A DNA stretch of 64,000 nucleotides from Lachnospiraceae bacterium (GTDB lineage: Bacteria; Bacillota; Clostridia; Lachnospirales; Lachnospiraceae): the NCBI GenBank assembly GCA_902363445.1, contig CABJAB010000004.1, positions 124,001 through 188,000 on the forward strand, written 5' to 3'. This document shows positions 49,155 to 58,030 of the stretch, one piece after another. The notes beneath the pieces were generated by a model. The model ran no database searches. It was given only the letters and a program-made list of their open reading frames with translations, and was not told the DNA's origin. Numbering within the stretch: position 1 is the stretch's first letter; each line of letters opens with the position of its first letter. The position numbers and the translations under genes are program-made.

Positions 49155-50264
49155 CTACCTCCTAAAATATTCTTTTATTGTATTTACTACAAACGCCATT
49201 TCTTCTTCTCCGTAACGCTGGTCACATTGAAGCATGACGTTGTGGTCCGATAAATATTTTGCATCTTCCCCCGGAACATAATACTCCTCCGGAAGAATCC
49301 ACTGGATCTCTCCGATGATTCCGTTGTCCGCCAGATATCGATAGAATTCCTGCCGTTTCTCTACCAGCACGACAAACCCGAAAGGAACATACTTTCCTTC
49401 TGTATCCAAAGGCTCTCCGGCCAGCTCCAGGCCATCCACATCCTTCAGCTGATGATAAAGATATGTATAATTTTCCCTGCGCTTCCTCATGGATTCTTCG
49501 TGATCCATATTGAACAGAATACGGCTGGTGAGCTCTGTCATCCCCCTCGGTGTAAAATCCAGATAACGGGCTTTGTTAGCTTCCTTTTCCAGCTGCAGAT
49601 AATAAGAAATATCTTTGTCTGGATGGTTATCATAATAATCCCGCATGATGGAGATCAGCAGCTGTTTATATACCGCCTCATCATAAGCGTTCTCAAGCGG
49701 CGCCATGGGACATTCAACTCCGTCCTTTACCGCCAGGATCCCGCCGTCCGTAACCGGCATCCATTTCCTCGTGCTGGCCACCAGGTAATCACCGAACCCA
49801 ATCCTGCCCGCTTCCTTTGTATAAAGCGTCTGGGTCAGATCCTCTACGATCACCAAATGATTCTCTTCGCTGATGCGGAGCATCTCATCCACAGCCGCTT
49901 TTGGCTGCGGCACACCGAAATAATGGATCACATACAGAACCTTTACCTTGTCATCCACCTTACTCCGCAAGTCCTCCATGTCCACCGTCAGATCCTTCTT
50001 CACCCGGTAAAAACGAAACTGCGCCTTACACACTTCCAGAGAATTGATGACAGATACGCAAAGATAATCCGGCAGAAGGATCACATCCTCTTCTGTAAGA
50101 TGCAGGGCGTTCAAAAATATATAAGAAGATGCCGTGCGCCCGTTTCCCGTATAGATCTTTCTGTTATATTTCCCTTCCGTATCACACCGGAGCTCCAGAT
50201 CCTCCTTCTCCGGATCTTTTTGTAAAAGCTCCGGATCCACGTGGTAAAATCCACCGATCAACAT
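49155..50264 (-). CDS. PLP-dependent enzyme, DegT/DnrJ-like fold
   Basis: A 369-residue fold-type I PLP protein. A region like the DegT/DnrJ group is visible: GNGRTASSYIFLNALHLTEE, VLYVIHYFGVPQP, and VASTRKWMPVTDGG with the presumed PLP lysine after Ser-Thr-Arg. DegT-type enzymes usually make amino sugars; none of the partners here is a sugar gene, so this member may act on amino acids. The start at 50264 follows AAGGAGGGAGACC; nine more codons upstream lack support. Confidence 0.75.
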   Translation of the reverse strand: MLIGGFYHVDPELLQKDPEKEDLELRCDTEGKYNRKIYTGNGRTASSYIFLNALHLTEEDVILLPDYLCVSVINSLEVCKAQFRFYRVKKDLTVDMEDLRSKVDDKVKVLYVIHYFGVPQPKAAVDEMLRISEENHLVIVEDLTQTLYTKEAGRIGFGDYLVASTRKWMPVTDGGILAVKDGVECPMAPLENAYDEAVYKQLLISIMRDYYDNHPDKDISYYLQLEKEANKARYLDFTPRGMTELTSRILFNMDHEESMRKRRENYTYLYHQLKDVDGLELAGEPLDTEGKYVPFGFVVLVEKRQEFYRYLADNGIIGEIQWILPEEYYVPGEDAKYLSDHNVMLQCDQRYGEEEMAFVVNTIKEYFRR

Positions 50265-50333
50265 GGTCTCCCTCCTTACTTTCCAAAGCACAGGAGGGGA
50301 AGCCGGCCGGCTTCCCCGTATGTACCTGCGACT

Positions 50334-51485
50334 TTATTTTTCTGCCAACACGTTGTAATTTACCAGCGCATAAACCTGCGCGGCCTCTCTTACTTCATCC
50401 AGAATCACATATTCATCGGGCATATGTGCTTTCAGGCCCGTACCCGGTCCATAAAGCACCGTAGGAATACCGGAATAGTTAGTCATGAAATCGGCGTCAT
50501 CATGCTGAGGGGTCCCATAGAACGGACATTCTTTTCCCAGCATCTCGTGAGCCTTTACTACAGCCTGCACAACCTCGGCATCTTCGGAAACCTCAGAAGG
50601 ATTGCTGTCATAGGTCAGCTCCGCCACCGCATTAAAGGCCGGATCCTCTGCCTTAAGCTTGGCGATGATATCATTTATCTGCCCAAGGAACATGGCGCCT
50701 GTCTCACCGGGTACCGTAAACCTGGAAACCTTCATCTCGCACCGGTCAGGCACAACGCTGGATCGCTCTCCGCCCGAGATCACACCGGGATTTATGGAAC
50801 CTTTTACATATTTATTCTCTCCGGGGACAATCTTCATGATCTCATCATAGATTCTGCACATCATGCCAATCGCATTCACACCCTTAAACGCGGTAGCGCC
50901 ATGGGCGCCCACGCCCATCGTGGTGATCTTAACTTCCAGCATGCCCTCGCACACCAGACAGCAATGGAGGTCAACATCTTCTCCATTGATACACATATCC
51001 GCGGTGAATCCGTCTTTCAGCATCTTCAGAGTGCCTTTGCGGCTTATATCCTGTACTTCCTCATCAACCGCATACATCAGGGCTATTTCGCCGGAGAATT
51101 CAATACCGGATTCCACCAGCGCTCTGGCCGCCGTAATCTGAGCTGCCATCCCGCATTTGCAGTCCGTAGAACCGCGTCCGAACATTTTTCCGTCTATGAT
51201 CTCCGCACCGAAAGGGTCCTTCGTCCAGCCTTCTCCTACCGGAACTGTATCCAGATGGTTATTGTAAGCAATCCTCTTTCCAGGTTTGCCGCCCTTCACC
51301 AGGACCAGTACGTTGCCGTGGCGGTCGATTTCACTTTCAAATCCAAGCCTGCCGCAGTAGTCGGTTATGAATTTTGCCAGCTCCGCTTCGTTCCCGCTCA
51401 CACTGGGTATCTTGACCAGCTGGGCGAGCAGATCGATCATCTCGTCCTCGTGAGATTTCACAATGTCCAAAATCTTCTGATACAT
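50334..51485 (-). CDS. M20-family hydrolase, YgeY-like
   Basis: A 383-residue zinc hydrolase similar to YgeY and other ArgE/DapE-like deacylases linked in some genomes to selenium-dependent purine or amino-acid catabolism. The metal motifs are NNHLDTVPVG, GRGSTDCKCGM, AVDEEVQD and the final His in LKAHMPDEYV. No selenium-related gene is visible in this window. It is second in the Nramp unit. Confidence 0.88.
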   Translation of the reverse strand: MYQKILDIVKSHEDEMIDLLAQLVKIPSVSGNEAELAKFITDYCGRLGFESEIDRHGNVLVLVKGGKPGKRIAYNNHLDTVPVGEGWTKDPFGAEIIDGKMFGRGSTDCKCGMAAQITAARALVESGIEFSGEIALMYAVDEEVQDISRKGTLKMLKDGFTADMCINGEDVDLHCCLVCEGMLEVKITTMGVGAHGATAFKGVNAIGMMCRIYDEIMKIVPGENKYVKGSINPGVISGGERSSVVPDRCEMKVSRFTVPGETGAMFLGQINDIIAKLKAEDPAFNAVAELTYDSNPSEVSEDAEVVQAVVKAHEMLGKECPFYGTPQHDDADFMTNYSGIPTVLYGPGTGLKAHMPDEYVILDEVREAAQVYALVNYNVLAEK

Positions 51486-51558
51486 ATATATCTCCCTTCA
51501 CATCAATTCATTCTTCAATTTCCGTTTCATCCAAGTCTCTAAATGCAGCGCGCAGTCA

Positions 51559-52803
51559 TCAGAACATCGCTATCACTTTTTGTATTACACTGTAAAGCGC
51601 GTTGATCGCAAACAATAAGGTCAGCGCTGTCACAATGCCCATGATGATGTTCTGTCTCAGGTTATTCACAAAATCACCGAGCAGCGATTTCTTATTGCAC
51701 AATATCCAGCTGATGATACACACCATAGGAAGGGCGATACCGTTCAGCGCCTGAGCGGCGATGATCAGCTGTACCGGGGAAGAACCGAAGATCACAATCA
51801 GGATAATAGGAATCAGCACTACCAGACAGGTGATGATGACATTATGTTTTGCCTTCGGGTTCTCATCCAGCTCAAATGCGGGCGGGAACAGCATATTGTG
51901 GATTGAAATCTGATAGAGCACGGAAGAGATAGCGGCTGCCCACAGGCCTAATGAGAAGAAGATGCCCGCGAATCTTCCGAGCAGCGGAGTCAGCTGCTGT
52001 GCCATATCGGCTGCAGAAGAAATCTGAATTCCCTTGGGATGAAGCAAGGTTCCGGCACAAACGATGATCGCACCGGTGATCAGAAACGTAACAAACATAT
52101 TAAGGCCTAAGTCAGCCTTAGCCAGTTTGATATCATTTTTCGGTGATTTGGAATCAGGATATTTCTTTCTCAGGAAAGAGGAATATCCGAGTACCAGGTT
52201 CGGGGTAACCGTGGTAGCCAGCAGAGACACCGCCAGTATCGCATTGCCGCCGGGAATCTTAAAGGAAAAGCCTTCTGTGACCATATCTCCAATATTCGGA
52301 CCGGAGGTACATGCGGTGAGCACAAAAGCCAGGACCATCAGAATGATCAGGACCTGATTTACGCCCTCGATAATCTTGTAACGGTTCAAAAGCACAATCA
52401 GCAAAGCCAAGGCTGACATGATAATCGCCCAGAGCAGATTGGTCGTTCCGGGGAAGAAATACGTAAGGGCCATGGAAGCGCCGCTCAAGTTTCCTGCCTG
52501 GAAAGCAATACTGCCTACGAAAAGCACGATCCAAAGGAATTTTGCCACTCCAGGGCTTATGTACTCTCTCACACCTACCATTACGGACTCTTTACACCCG
52601 ATGGAGATTCTTGTTGCGGGTTCCTGGAAAAAATAAGCGATGAGGCAGGCTAACAGCAAGATCCATAGTGCCGTATAGCCATAATTTGCACCCTGAGTGG
52701 ACGCGGTCGTCACTGTGCCCGGGCCAATGATGGCGGCAGACATGATCGCGCCGGGCCCCAGGGCTTTTGCATAGTCCTTGAACGTCAGTTTCTTTTCATT
52801 CAT
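51559..52803 (-). CDS. Nramp-fold transporter without canonical metal-binding motifs
   Basis: A 414-residue membrane protein with about eleven helices and clear Nramp-family sequence (LGPGAIMSAAIIGPGTVTTA, then YGYTALWILLL). In metal transporters helix 1 carries DPGN and helix 6 carries MPH. Here the equivalent positions read GPGT and TPN (LLATTVTPNLVLGYSS). The residues that bind manganese or iron are therefore missing, and the cargo is probably not a transition metal. It heads a unit of peptidases and a PLP enzyme, so it may carry magnesium or an organic amino compound (inference). The start is behind AAGGAGGAAGTAGT. Confidence 0.85.
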   Translation of the reverse strand: MNEKKLTFKDYAKALGPGAIMSAAIIGPGTVTTASTQGANYGYTALWILLLACLIAYFFQEPATRISIGCKESVMVGVREYISPGVAKFLWIVLFVGSIAFQAGNLSGASMALTYFFPGTTNLLWAIIMSALALLIVLLNRYKIIEGVNQVLIILMVLAFVLTACTSGPNIGDMVTEGFSFKIPGGNAILAVSLLATTVTPNLVLGYSSFLRKKYPDSKSPKNDIKLAKADLGLNMFVTFLITGAIIVCAGTLLHPKGIQISSAADMAQQLTPLLGRFAGIFFSLGLWAAAISSVLYQISIHNMLFPPAFELDENPKAKHNVIITCLVVLIPIILIVIFGSSPVQLIIAAQALNGIALPMVCIISWILCNKKSLLGDFVNNLRQNIIMGIVTALTLLFAINALYSVIQKVIAMF

Positions 52804-52901
52804 ACTACTTCCTCCTTGATTTTGGCATACTTACCAGTCTGACCGTTTTCTCAGCTTCCCATTACTGATTTCCCCAAATATCTGCGCCGGATAAAATCAG
52901 G

Positions 52902-52925
52902 TTGTATATTGAAGATTGTATACAA
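52902..52925. promoter_or_regulatory. composite 24-bp box, copy 2 (before the Nramp unit)
   Basis: TTGTATA (52902-52908), seven bases, TTGTATACAA (52916-52925), the latter inside the perfect palindrome ATTGTATACAAT. Same layout as at 39419 and 59541. Confidence 0.75.
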
Positions 52926-52939
52926 TTCTCCTCATTTAT

Positions 52940-52992
52940 AAAAAAAGCCATTACAAATCAACATACTCCGCTCGACTGATTTGCGAATGGCT
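52940..52992 (-). terminator. leader terminator (possible attenuator) before the Nramp unit
   Basis: On the minus strand AGCCATTCGCAAATCA (52992-52977) pairs with TGATTTGTAATGGCT (52960-52946), followed by seven T (52946-52940). It may also end the gntR transcript, but it lies about 48 bases downstream of a consensus promoter that points into it. Confidence 0.75.
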
Positions 52993-53046
52993 CCTTTACC
53001 ATGCATATATTTAGTTGTAAAAACCGGACCTACTGATATTACAGTT

Positions 53047-53075
53047 ATTTTAAGACAATTCACAGAATTTGTCAA
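53047..53075 (-). promoter_or_regulatory. sigma-A promoter of the Nramp unit
   Basis: On the minus strand TTGACA (53075-53070), 17 bases, TAAAAT (53052-53047). It lies between gntR and the leader hairpin. Confidence 0.85.
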
Positions 53076-53128
53076 GTATATCCAGAGGAATTCTGCCTTA
53101 TTTTTCCAGTGATCCTGTCTCTCCTCAC

Positions 53129-53809
53129 CTAGTTTCTGTAGTTTACATACTTTGCACCGAGCAGCCGTTCTGCGCTGTTCTCCACGTGCTTCTGCACCGT
53201 ACGGTATACCAAGTCCTCATCCCGTTTCTCAAAGGCATAGATGATACCCAAGTGCTCTCTGGTAGCGTCCTCCACTATGGACTCCTGGGTCTCCTCATTA
53301 TCATATTCCGCCGCCCAGCGAAGTCTGAGAGAATGGGCTTTCATATTCTGCAGGATACTCTTTAAAAACCGATTAGACAGGTAGTCCACCATCATCTCAT
53401 GCACTTCCAAATCCGAATTCACATACTGAGCCAAGTCGTCCGGATGGTCCATGACCTTGAAAAGGCTCCGTTTTGCCTCCGCGATCTTCTCTTCCGGAAT
53501 ATCCATCGTGGAGATTTTAGCGGCATATGGTTCCAAAAGAGCTCTCATCTCCCAAATATACAGGATATCCTCCTTCATCACCTCCGCCACGATCGCTCCT
53601 TTCCTTGGCACGATCGTAGTAAAGCCATCCCGTTCCAGCATATTCAGTGCCTCCCGGATGGGAGCGCGGCTGATGTTCATTTCCGCTGACAGATCCTCTT
53701 CCCTCAGACGGGTTCCCGGCCTCAGATCTCCATTTATGATGCGCTCCTTTAAATTATCATAGACTAACTGTTTTAAAGACGGATTGGAGCCAAAATCAGA
53801 TGCAGCCAT
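53129..53809 (-). CDS. GntR-family regulator with FCD domain
   Basis: A 226-residue FadR-subfamily regulator. The N-terminal winged helix is LKERIINGDLRPGTRLREED, then LSAEMNISRAPIREALNMLE. The C-terminal FCD domain has the metal/ligand residues expected near EMRALLEPYAA, DLEVHEMMVD and DATREHLGI, a type that binds small carboxylates or amino acids. FadR-type proteins recognise T-x-GT-(x)-AC-x-A dyads, which is what the boxes before liv1, Nramp and liv2 contain. It lies between two of those units and is the best candidate to control all three. The start is behind GGAGGTTGAACAT. Confidence 0.92.
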   Translation of the reverse strand: MAASDFGSNPSLKQLVYDNLKERIINGDLRPGTRLREEDLSAEMNISRAPIREALNMLERDGFTTIVPRKGAIVAEVMKEDILYIWEMRALLEPYAAKISTMDIPEEKIAEAKRSLFKVMDHPDDLAQYVNSDLEVHEMMVDYLSNRFLKSILQNMKAHSLRLRWAAEYDNEETQESIVEDATREHLGIIYAFEKRDEDLVYRTVQKHVENSAERLLGAKYVNYRN

Positions 53810-53847
53810 ATGTTCAACCTCCAGTTTGAATTTTGCAATGCGGCCGG

Positions 53848-53875
53848 AGCTGCTGCATATAGCTATGCAGCAGCT
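53848..53875. repeat. perfect 12-bp inverted repeat between livM2 and gntR
   Basis: AGCTGCTGCATA (53848-53859), loop TAGC, TATGCAGCAGCT (53864-53875). No T run follows on the minus strand. It lies inside the predicted gntR leader, downstream of a TTGACA-17-TAAAAA promoter at 53923-53895, and may be a partial terminator or a control hairpin. Confidence 0.7.
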
Positions 53876-53963
53876 GACTTCCTGTCATGTGACTTTTTTA
53901 CCATACTTTTAGGAGCTTGTCAAATAGCCCAAACATCCATTCCTTCGTATCCTACCCGTTATC

Positions 53964-54992
53964 CTATTTCTCCAGTCTCGCCGCCTTTACTTTTTTCTTT
54001 TTTCTCCGAATAGTTTTGTCGGATAAATTATCCCATTGTGCAGAAAGCATCTTCTTAATTTCCTTCGGTTTTTTCCCAAACAGGGAAATAATCCCATCCG
54101 GCAAAAACGCCAGGGTCAGAATTACGATCACACCATAGAGTATCATCCTGAGCTGGTCAGTCGAACGCAGCAGCTCAGGAAGGAAAGTGAGGAGCACCGC
54201 TCCGATGATCCCACCCTCCAAACTTGTCAGGCCGCCCACGATGGCCATAGACACCAATATCAGGGATGGCTGCCAGCGGAACTGTTCCGGGCTCAGATAT
54301 CCGATAAACGGCCCATACAATACTCCCGCCAGCCCGGCGATGGAAGTTGCGATCACAAAAGCGACCATCTTATACTTTCTTGTATTGATTCCAATAGACT
54401 GCGCCGCCTCTTCAGACTCCCGGATAGAAATGAAAAACCTTCCGAATTTCACTTTCACGATCCTTTTTAACGCCAGATACACGATGACCAAAAATGCCAG
54501 ACACAAGAAAAAATAAGGCTGAAGCTTTACAAAATTTATCGGTCCTACCTTCGGCGCTTTGATGCCGGTGATTCCAAAAGGTCCATTGGTGAGCCAGGTC
54601 ATATTCAGCAGCAATACATAGATAATCTCGCCAAAGGTCTGAGTCACCAGCGCGAGATATGACCCGCCCTTAAGCTTAAGTGTCGGAATCGATAAAATCC
54701 ATCCGAACAGCCCCGCGAGGACCATCGACACGGGAATCGTCAGCCAGAATGATATCCCGCATTTCGTCATCAGGATCGCCGAAGTATAAGCGCCAATGCC
54801 GAGAAAAGCCGATTGGCCAAGATGCAGCTGCTTGGCATACCCGGAAATGATCACAATTCCCATAACCGCGATCGCATTTATCAGAGAGTTGATACCCACA
54901 AATACAAAATAACTGTTAAAGGATAAGTATACCACCAGGGCCAGCAGAATGACCATTATGATCTGCTTTCTAAATTTTTTAATTACGTTCAT
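53964..54992 (-). CDS. livM: branched-chain-type ABC permease LivM (set 2)
   Basis: A 342-residue permease with about nine helices and the LivM segments SIPTLKLKGGSYLALVTQTF and TNGPFGITGIKAPKVG. The C-terminus is very basic (RRKKKKVKAARLEK). It is clearly diverged from the set-1 copy, so the two systems probably have different ligands. It is the last gene of the liv2 operon and is followed by a hairpin. Confidence 0.92.
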   Translation of the reverse strand: MNVIKKFRKQIIMVILLALVVYLSFNSYFVFVGINSLINAIAVMGIVIISGYAKQLHLGQSAFLGIGAYTSAILMTKCGISFWLTIPVSMVLAGLFGWILSIPTLKLKGGSYLALVTQTFGEIIYVLLLNMTWLTNGPFGITGIKAPKVGPINFVKLQPYFFLCLAFLVIVYLALKRIVKVKFGRFFISIRESEEAAQSIGINTRKYKMVAFVIATSIAGLAGVLYGPFIGYLSPEQFRWQPSLILVSMAIVGGLTSLEGGIIGAVLLTFLPELLRSTDQLRMILYGVIVILTLAFLPDGIISLFGKKPKEIKKMLSAQWDNLSDKTIRRKKKKVKAARLEK

Positions 54993-55010
54993 ATCGTTCT
55001 CCCTCCCTGC

Positions 55011-55883
55011 TCAATGCTTTGTCTTCACGCGGCGGAAAATGCCATAAGGGAAGAATGCCAATATGACGATGCCTGCGACATATACGATCATGTCCTTGTA
55101 CGCTGAGGAAATATAGGTTGAAGCCAGGGATTCCGTCACACCTACCAGCACGCCTCCCGCCACGGCGCCCACAAAATTGCCGAGTCCGCCGACTACCGCT
55201 GCGATAAATGTCTTAAGGGCCAAGGAAGAACCCAGCTCTATGGTGACCGAATAAAGGGGAGAGACCAGCATGCCGGCTACACCGCCCAGGGCTGCCGTAA
55301 TCGCAAAAGTCGCCGCCCTGGTATTCAATACCTTGATTCCCATCAGGCTGGCCGTAGAGGGGTCCTCTGAAGCCAGGCGGAGAGAAAGTCCAAACTTGGT
55401 CTTCGAAAAAAACAACTGCAGAAGAACCAGGAATAAGACGGAAATCACAAAGATACAAACGTTATTAAAGGGTATGGATACTCCCCCTAATGACAACTTT
55501 ATGTTCGGAAAAACATTGGTCAGAGCTCTGGGCTGAGGTCCGAATATCAGCAGACAGACATTGCTTACCACGGTCGACAGGGAGATGGAGACCAGCATAA
55601 AGGTCAGTGCTGATGCCTTCCGGAACCGTTTAAAAATCAGCTTTTCCAATACAAACCCATAGAACAGCATAAACAAGATCACAATGGGCATCGCAGCTAA
55701 AAACGGAATGTTGCAGCTGAAAACGACTGTATAAATCACAAACGCGCCGATTGTAATGGTGTTAGAGTGTGAAAAATTCAAATATCCCAGGGCCTTAAAT
55801 ACCATCGTGAACCCCAAGGCAGCCAAACCATAAATCATGCCGATGGTAATTCCATTGACAATCTGTAAACCTAAAAGTCCCAT
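55011..55883 (-). CDS. livH: branched-chain-type ABC permease LivH (set 2)
   Basis: A 290-residue permease beginning LQIVNGITIGMIYGLAALGF, with YLNFSHSNTITIGAF and the loop AAVVGGLGNFVGAVAGGVLV. About eight helices. Eighteen bases separate it from livM2. The start is ATG behind CGAGGTGAGAGA. It should form the membrane channel with livM2. Confidence 0.92.
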   Translation of the reverse strand: MGLLGLQIVNGITIGMIYGLAALGFTMVFKALGYLNFSHSNTITIGAFVIYTVVFSCNIPFLAAMPIVILFMLFYGFVLEKLIFKRFRKASALTFMLVSISLSTVVSNVCLLIFGPQPRALTNVFPNIKLSLGGVSIPFNNVCIFVISVLFLVLLQLFFSKTKFGLSLRLASEDPSTASLMGIKVLNTRAATFAITAALGGVAGMLVSPLYSVTIELGSSLALKTFIAAVVGGLGNFVGAVAGGVLVGVTESLASTYISSAYKDMIVYVAGIVILAFFPYGIFRRVKTKH

Positions 55884-55934
55884 TCTCTCACCTCGTTCAT
55901 TTTCTGAAACTACAAACCCTGACCAACGTGATAC

Positions 55935-56774
55935 TTACAGGGGTTTTACAAGCTCACCGTATAAATCCGGTCTCCTGTCCCTGAACACCGGCATCTGAGC
56001 GCGTTCCGTAAGCAGCATAGAACGCTCCAGTGTCGCATAGAGGATGGTCTCTTCCTCTCCGGCAGACGCCATCAGCTCGCCAAGAGGATTGGCGATCGCG
56101 CTGTGCCCAAAAAATTCAATCCCGCCGTTTTCTCCGATACGGTTACAGGAAACTGCATAAAACCGGTTTTCAAAAGCTCTCGTAGATGTCAGACGGTGCA
56201 GCATTTCCGGCTGGTTGGAAAATCTGGGCATGTTCCACAGCATTACCAGGATTTCCGCCCCTTTAAGGGCGAAAGTCCGTGTCAGCTCCGCAAACTGGTT
56301 GTCATAACAGATGCCGATGCCGATGGTCCCAATCTCCGTATGGAACACATCATTGGTATTTGCAGGGATAAAATAGTGCTTTTCGTATCCCGGGATATGT
56401 ACTTTCCTATGTACTCCCGCCACGGAGCCTTTAGGATCGATCAGAACTGCCGAATTATATAAAGTCGCCGGGATCTGGGGATGCGCTTCTGTCATACCGG
56501 AGATGATGTAAACATCATATTTTTTTGCGATCTCACCCAGGGCTTCTGTGAATTCTCCGGGGATTTTATCCGCCCCCATCACATAATTGTGCCCGAATTC
56601 CTTATTCCGTTCGCGGATATACCCGATGCTGCACAGCTCCGGAAATACGACCAGATCCGCGTTTTGCTCTTCCTTCGCTTTTTTTACCGCGTTTTCTATA
56701 TAGCTTATATTAGCCGCCGTATCAAACAAGACTACGTCCATCTGTACTGCCGCCACCACTACCTTTTCTTTCAT
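55935..56774 (-). CDS. carbon-nitrogen hydrolase (nitrilase superfamily)
   Basis: A 279-residue amidase-type enzyme. The catalytic triad is Glu in VVFPELCSIGY, Lys in HRKVHIPGYEKHYF, and Cys in GIGICYDNQFAELTR. The family hydrolyses amides, carbamoyl-amines or omega-amides. It is placed between the binding protein and the permeases of the liv2 importer, so it very likely acts on the imported compound, for example an N-carbamoyl amino acid or an amino-acid amide. The start chosen is 56774; the ATG at 56801 has no ribosome site. Confidence 0.9.
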   Translation of the reverse strand: MKEKVVVAAVQMDVVLFDTAANISYIENAVKKAKEEQNADLVVFPELCSIGYIRERNKEFGHNYVMGADKIPGEFTEALGEIAKKYDVYIISGMTEAHPQIPATLYNSAVLIDPKGSVAGVHRKVHIPGYEKHYFIPANTNDVFHTEIGTIGIGICYDNQFAELTRTFALKGAEILVMLWNMPRFSNQPEMLHRLTSTRAFENRFYAVSCNRIGENGGIEFFGHSAIANPLGELMASAGEEETILYATLERSMLLTERAQMPVFRDRRPDLYGELVKPL

Positions 56775-56811
56775 TGATTTCTTTCCCTCCCGTTTGTTCA
56801 TAACCGCCGCT

Positions 56812-57957
56812 TTAATTGGTAGACGCAGAATCCAGGTATTCCCAGGTGTTGCCGTCTGCCGCCTTAACGATCATAACGTCGCCGATGTACTCACCAGTCT
56901 CGGGATCAATTGAGATATTCCCCTGCATGCCTTCATAGTCTTTGGTGTTCCGGACTGCCTCCTGAATCTTATCCGCATCCGTGGAACCTGCAGTTTTGAT
57001 CGCATTCAGCATGATCATCATGGCATCATATGCACGAGCCGAGTTCTGAGAAGGAACCTCTCCAAATTTTTCTTTATAGCGCTTCACAAAATCCTGTACC
57101 TTAGGATCCGTGCTGGCAGAAGTAAACGGTACGGAATTGATGCAGCCGACATATGCGCCGTCAGACAGTGAGAACGTATCCTCATGAATCGTGCCTGTAC
57201 CGCTGTAGAACTGAACATCCCAGTCAAGCGCCCTCGCCTGTTTCATGATCAAAGCGCCGGGAGTATACTGGCACCAGATGAACAAGCAGTCGATATTTTC
57301 ATTTTTCAGCTTGCTGAGCTGTGTGGTCATATCCTTATCCTCATTGGCAAAAGACTCGGAAACCACTTCAAGCCCCTTGGCCTCCGCCGCGGCAGACAAG
57401 GATTTAAGGCCGCCCTGGCCAAAGTCGTCATTGGAATAGATCACACCGATTTTTTTCGGTTCTCCGGTAGTCACTATGTAATTGATCAGAGCAGAACACT
57501 GCAGGCCGTCTCCGGGGAAAGACCTGGAAATCCATTCACAGCCGGAAGTAAGCACAGTTTCCGCAGAAGAGCCGGGCGTAATCATAGGAATCTCATATTT
57601 GTTGATCACTTCCAGGTCAGCCAGTGTACAGGCGCTGTTATGTGCCCCTACGATCGCCACAACCTTGTCCTGGTTGATCAGCTTCGTAACTGCCGACGCA
57701 GACTGGGACGCAGAAGAAGCATCGTCCTCAGAATAAAGCTCCACCATCTTTCCATCGACTCCGCCCGCCGCGTTAAAATCTTCAACGGCCAGCTGTTTAC
57801 CCTCCAGTTCATCGGTGCCGCCATTGGAACTGTCGCCCGTCAGCGGACCTACTGCGCCGATTCTGATCTTATCGTCCTTTTTGGAGCCGCATCCAATCAC
57901 AGAAACCCCTAAAACCAACGCCAGTGCCAAACAACCCATTTTCTTTAACGTCTTCAT
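56812..57957 (-). CDS. amino-acid-type ABC substrate-binding lipoprotein (set 2)
   Basis: A 381-residue lipoprotein of the LivK/ANF-receptor type. The signal peptide ends in the lipobox VIGCG (Cys about 23). The binding domain begins IRIGAVGPLTGDSSNGGTDE and has GAHNSACTLADLEV as a ligand loop. Third gene of the liv2 operon, preceded by AGGAGGAACGCGT. Differences from the set-1 protein are large across the binding cleft, which suggests a different ligand. Confidence 0.92.
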   Translation of the reverse strand: MKTLKKMGCLALALVLGVSVIGCGSKKDDKIRIGAVGPLTGDSSNGGTDELEGKQLAVEDFNAAGGVDGKMVELYSEDDASSASQSASAVTKLINQDKVVAIVGAHNSACTLADLEVINKYEIPMITPGSSAETVLTSGCEWISRSFPGDGLQCSALINYIVTTGEPKKIGVIYSNDDFGQGGLKSLSAAAEAKGLEVVSESFANEDKDMTTQLSKLKNENIDCLFIWCQYTPGALIMKQARALDWDVQFYSGTGTIHEDTFSLSDGAYVGCINSVPFTSASTDPKVQDFVKRYKEKFGEVPSQNSARAYDAMMIMLNAIKTAGSTDADKIQEAVRNTKDYEGMQGNISIDPETGEYIGDVMIVKAADGNTWEYLDSASTN

Positions 57958-58030
57958 ACGCGTTCCTCCTAATCTTTGAATTCCTACTTGTTTTTCTATA
58001 ACATGCCCAGACCTTTCCGGGCCGATAGAC

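Noticed and set aside
49155..50264. Amino-sugar biosynthesis role for the DegT-like enzyme
   Set aside because: No nucleotide-sugar gene is near; the neighbours are peptidases and transporters, so the family default was not adopted.
50241..51542. A 433-codon open frame on the plus strand opposite the YgeY-like gene
   Set aside because: Low-complexity antisense frame; the minus-strand M20 motifs and ribosome site are clear, and the frame spans the start and end of that gene.
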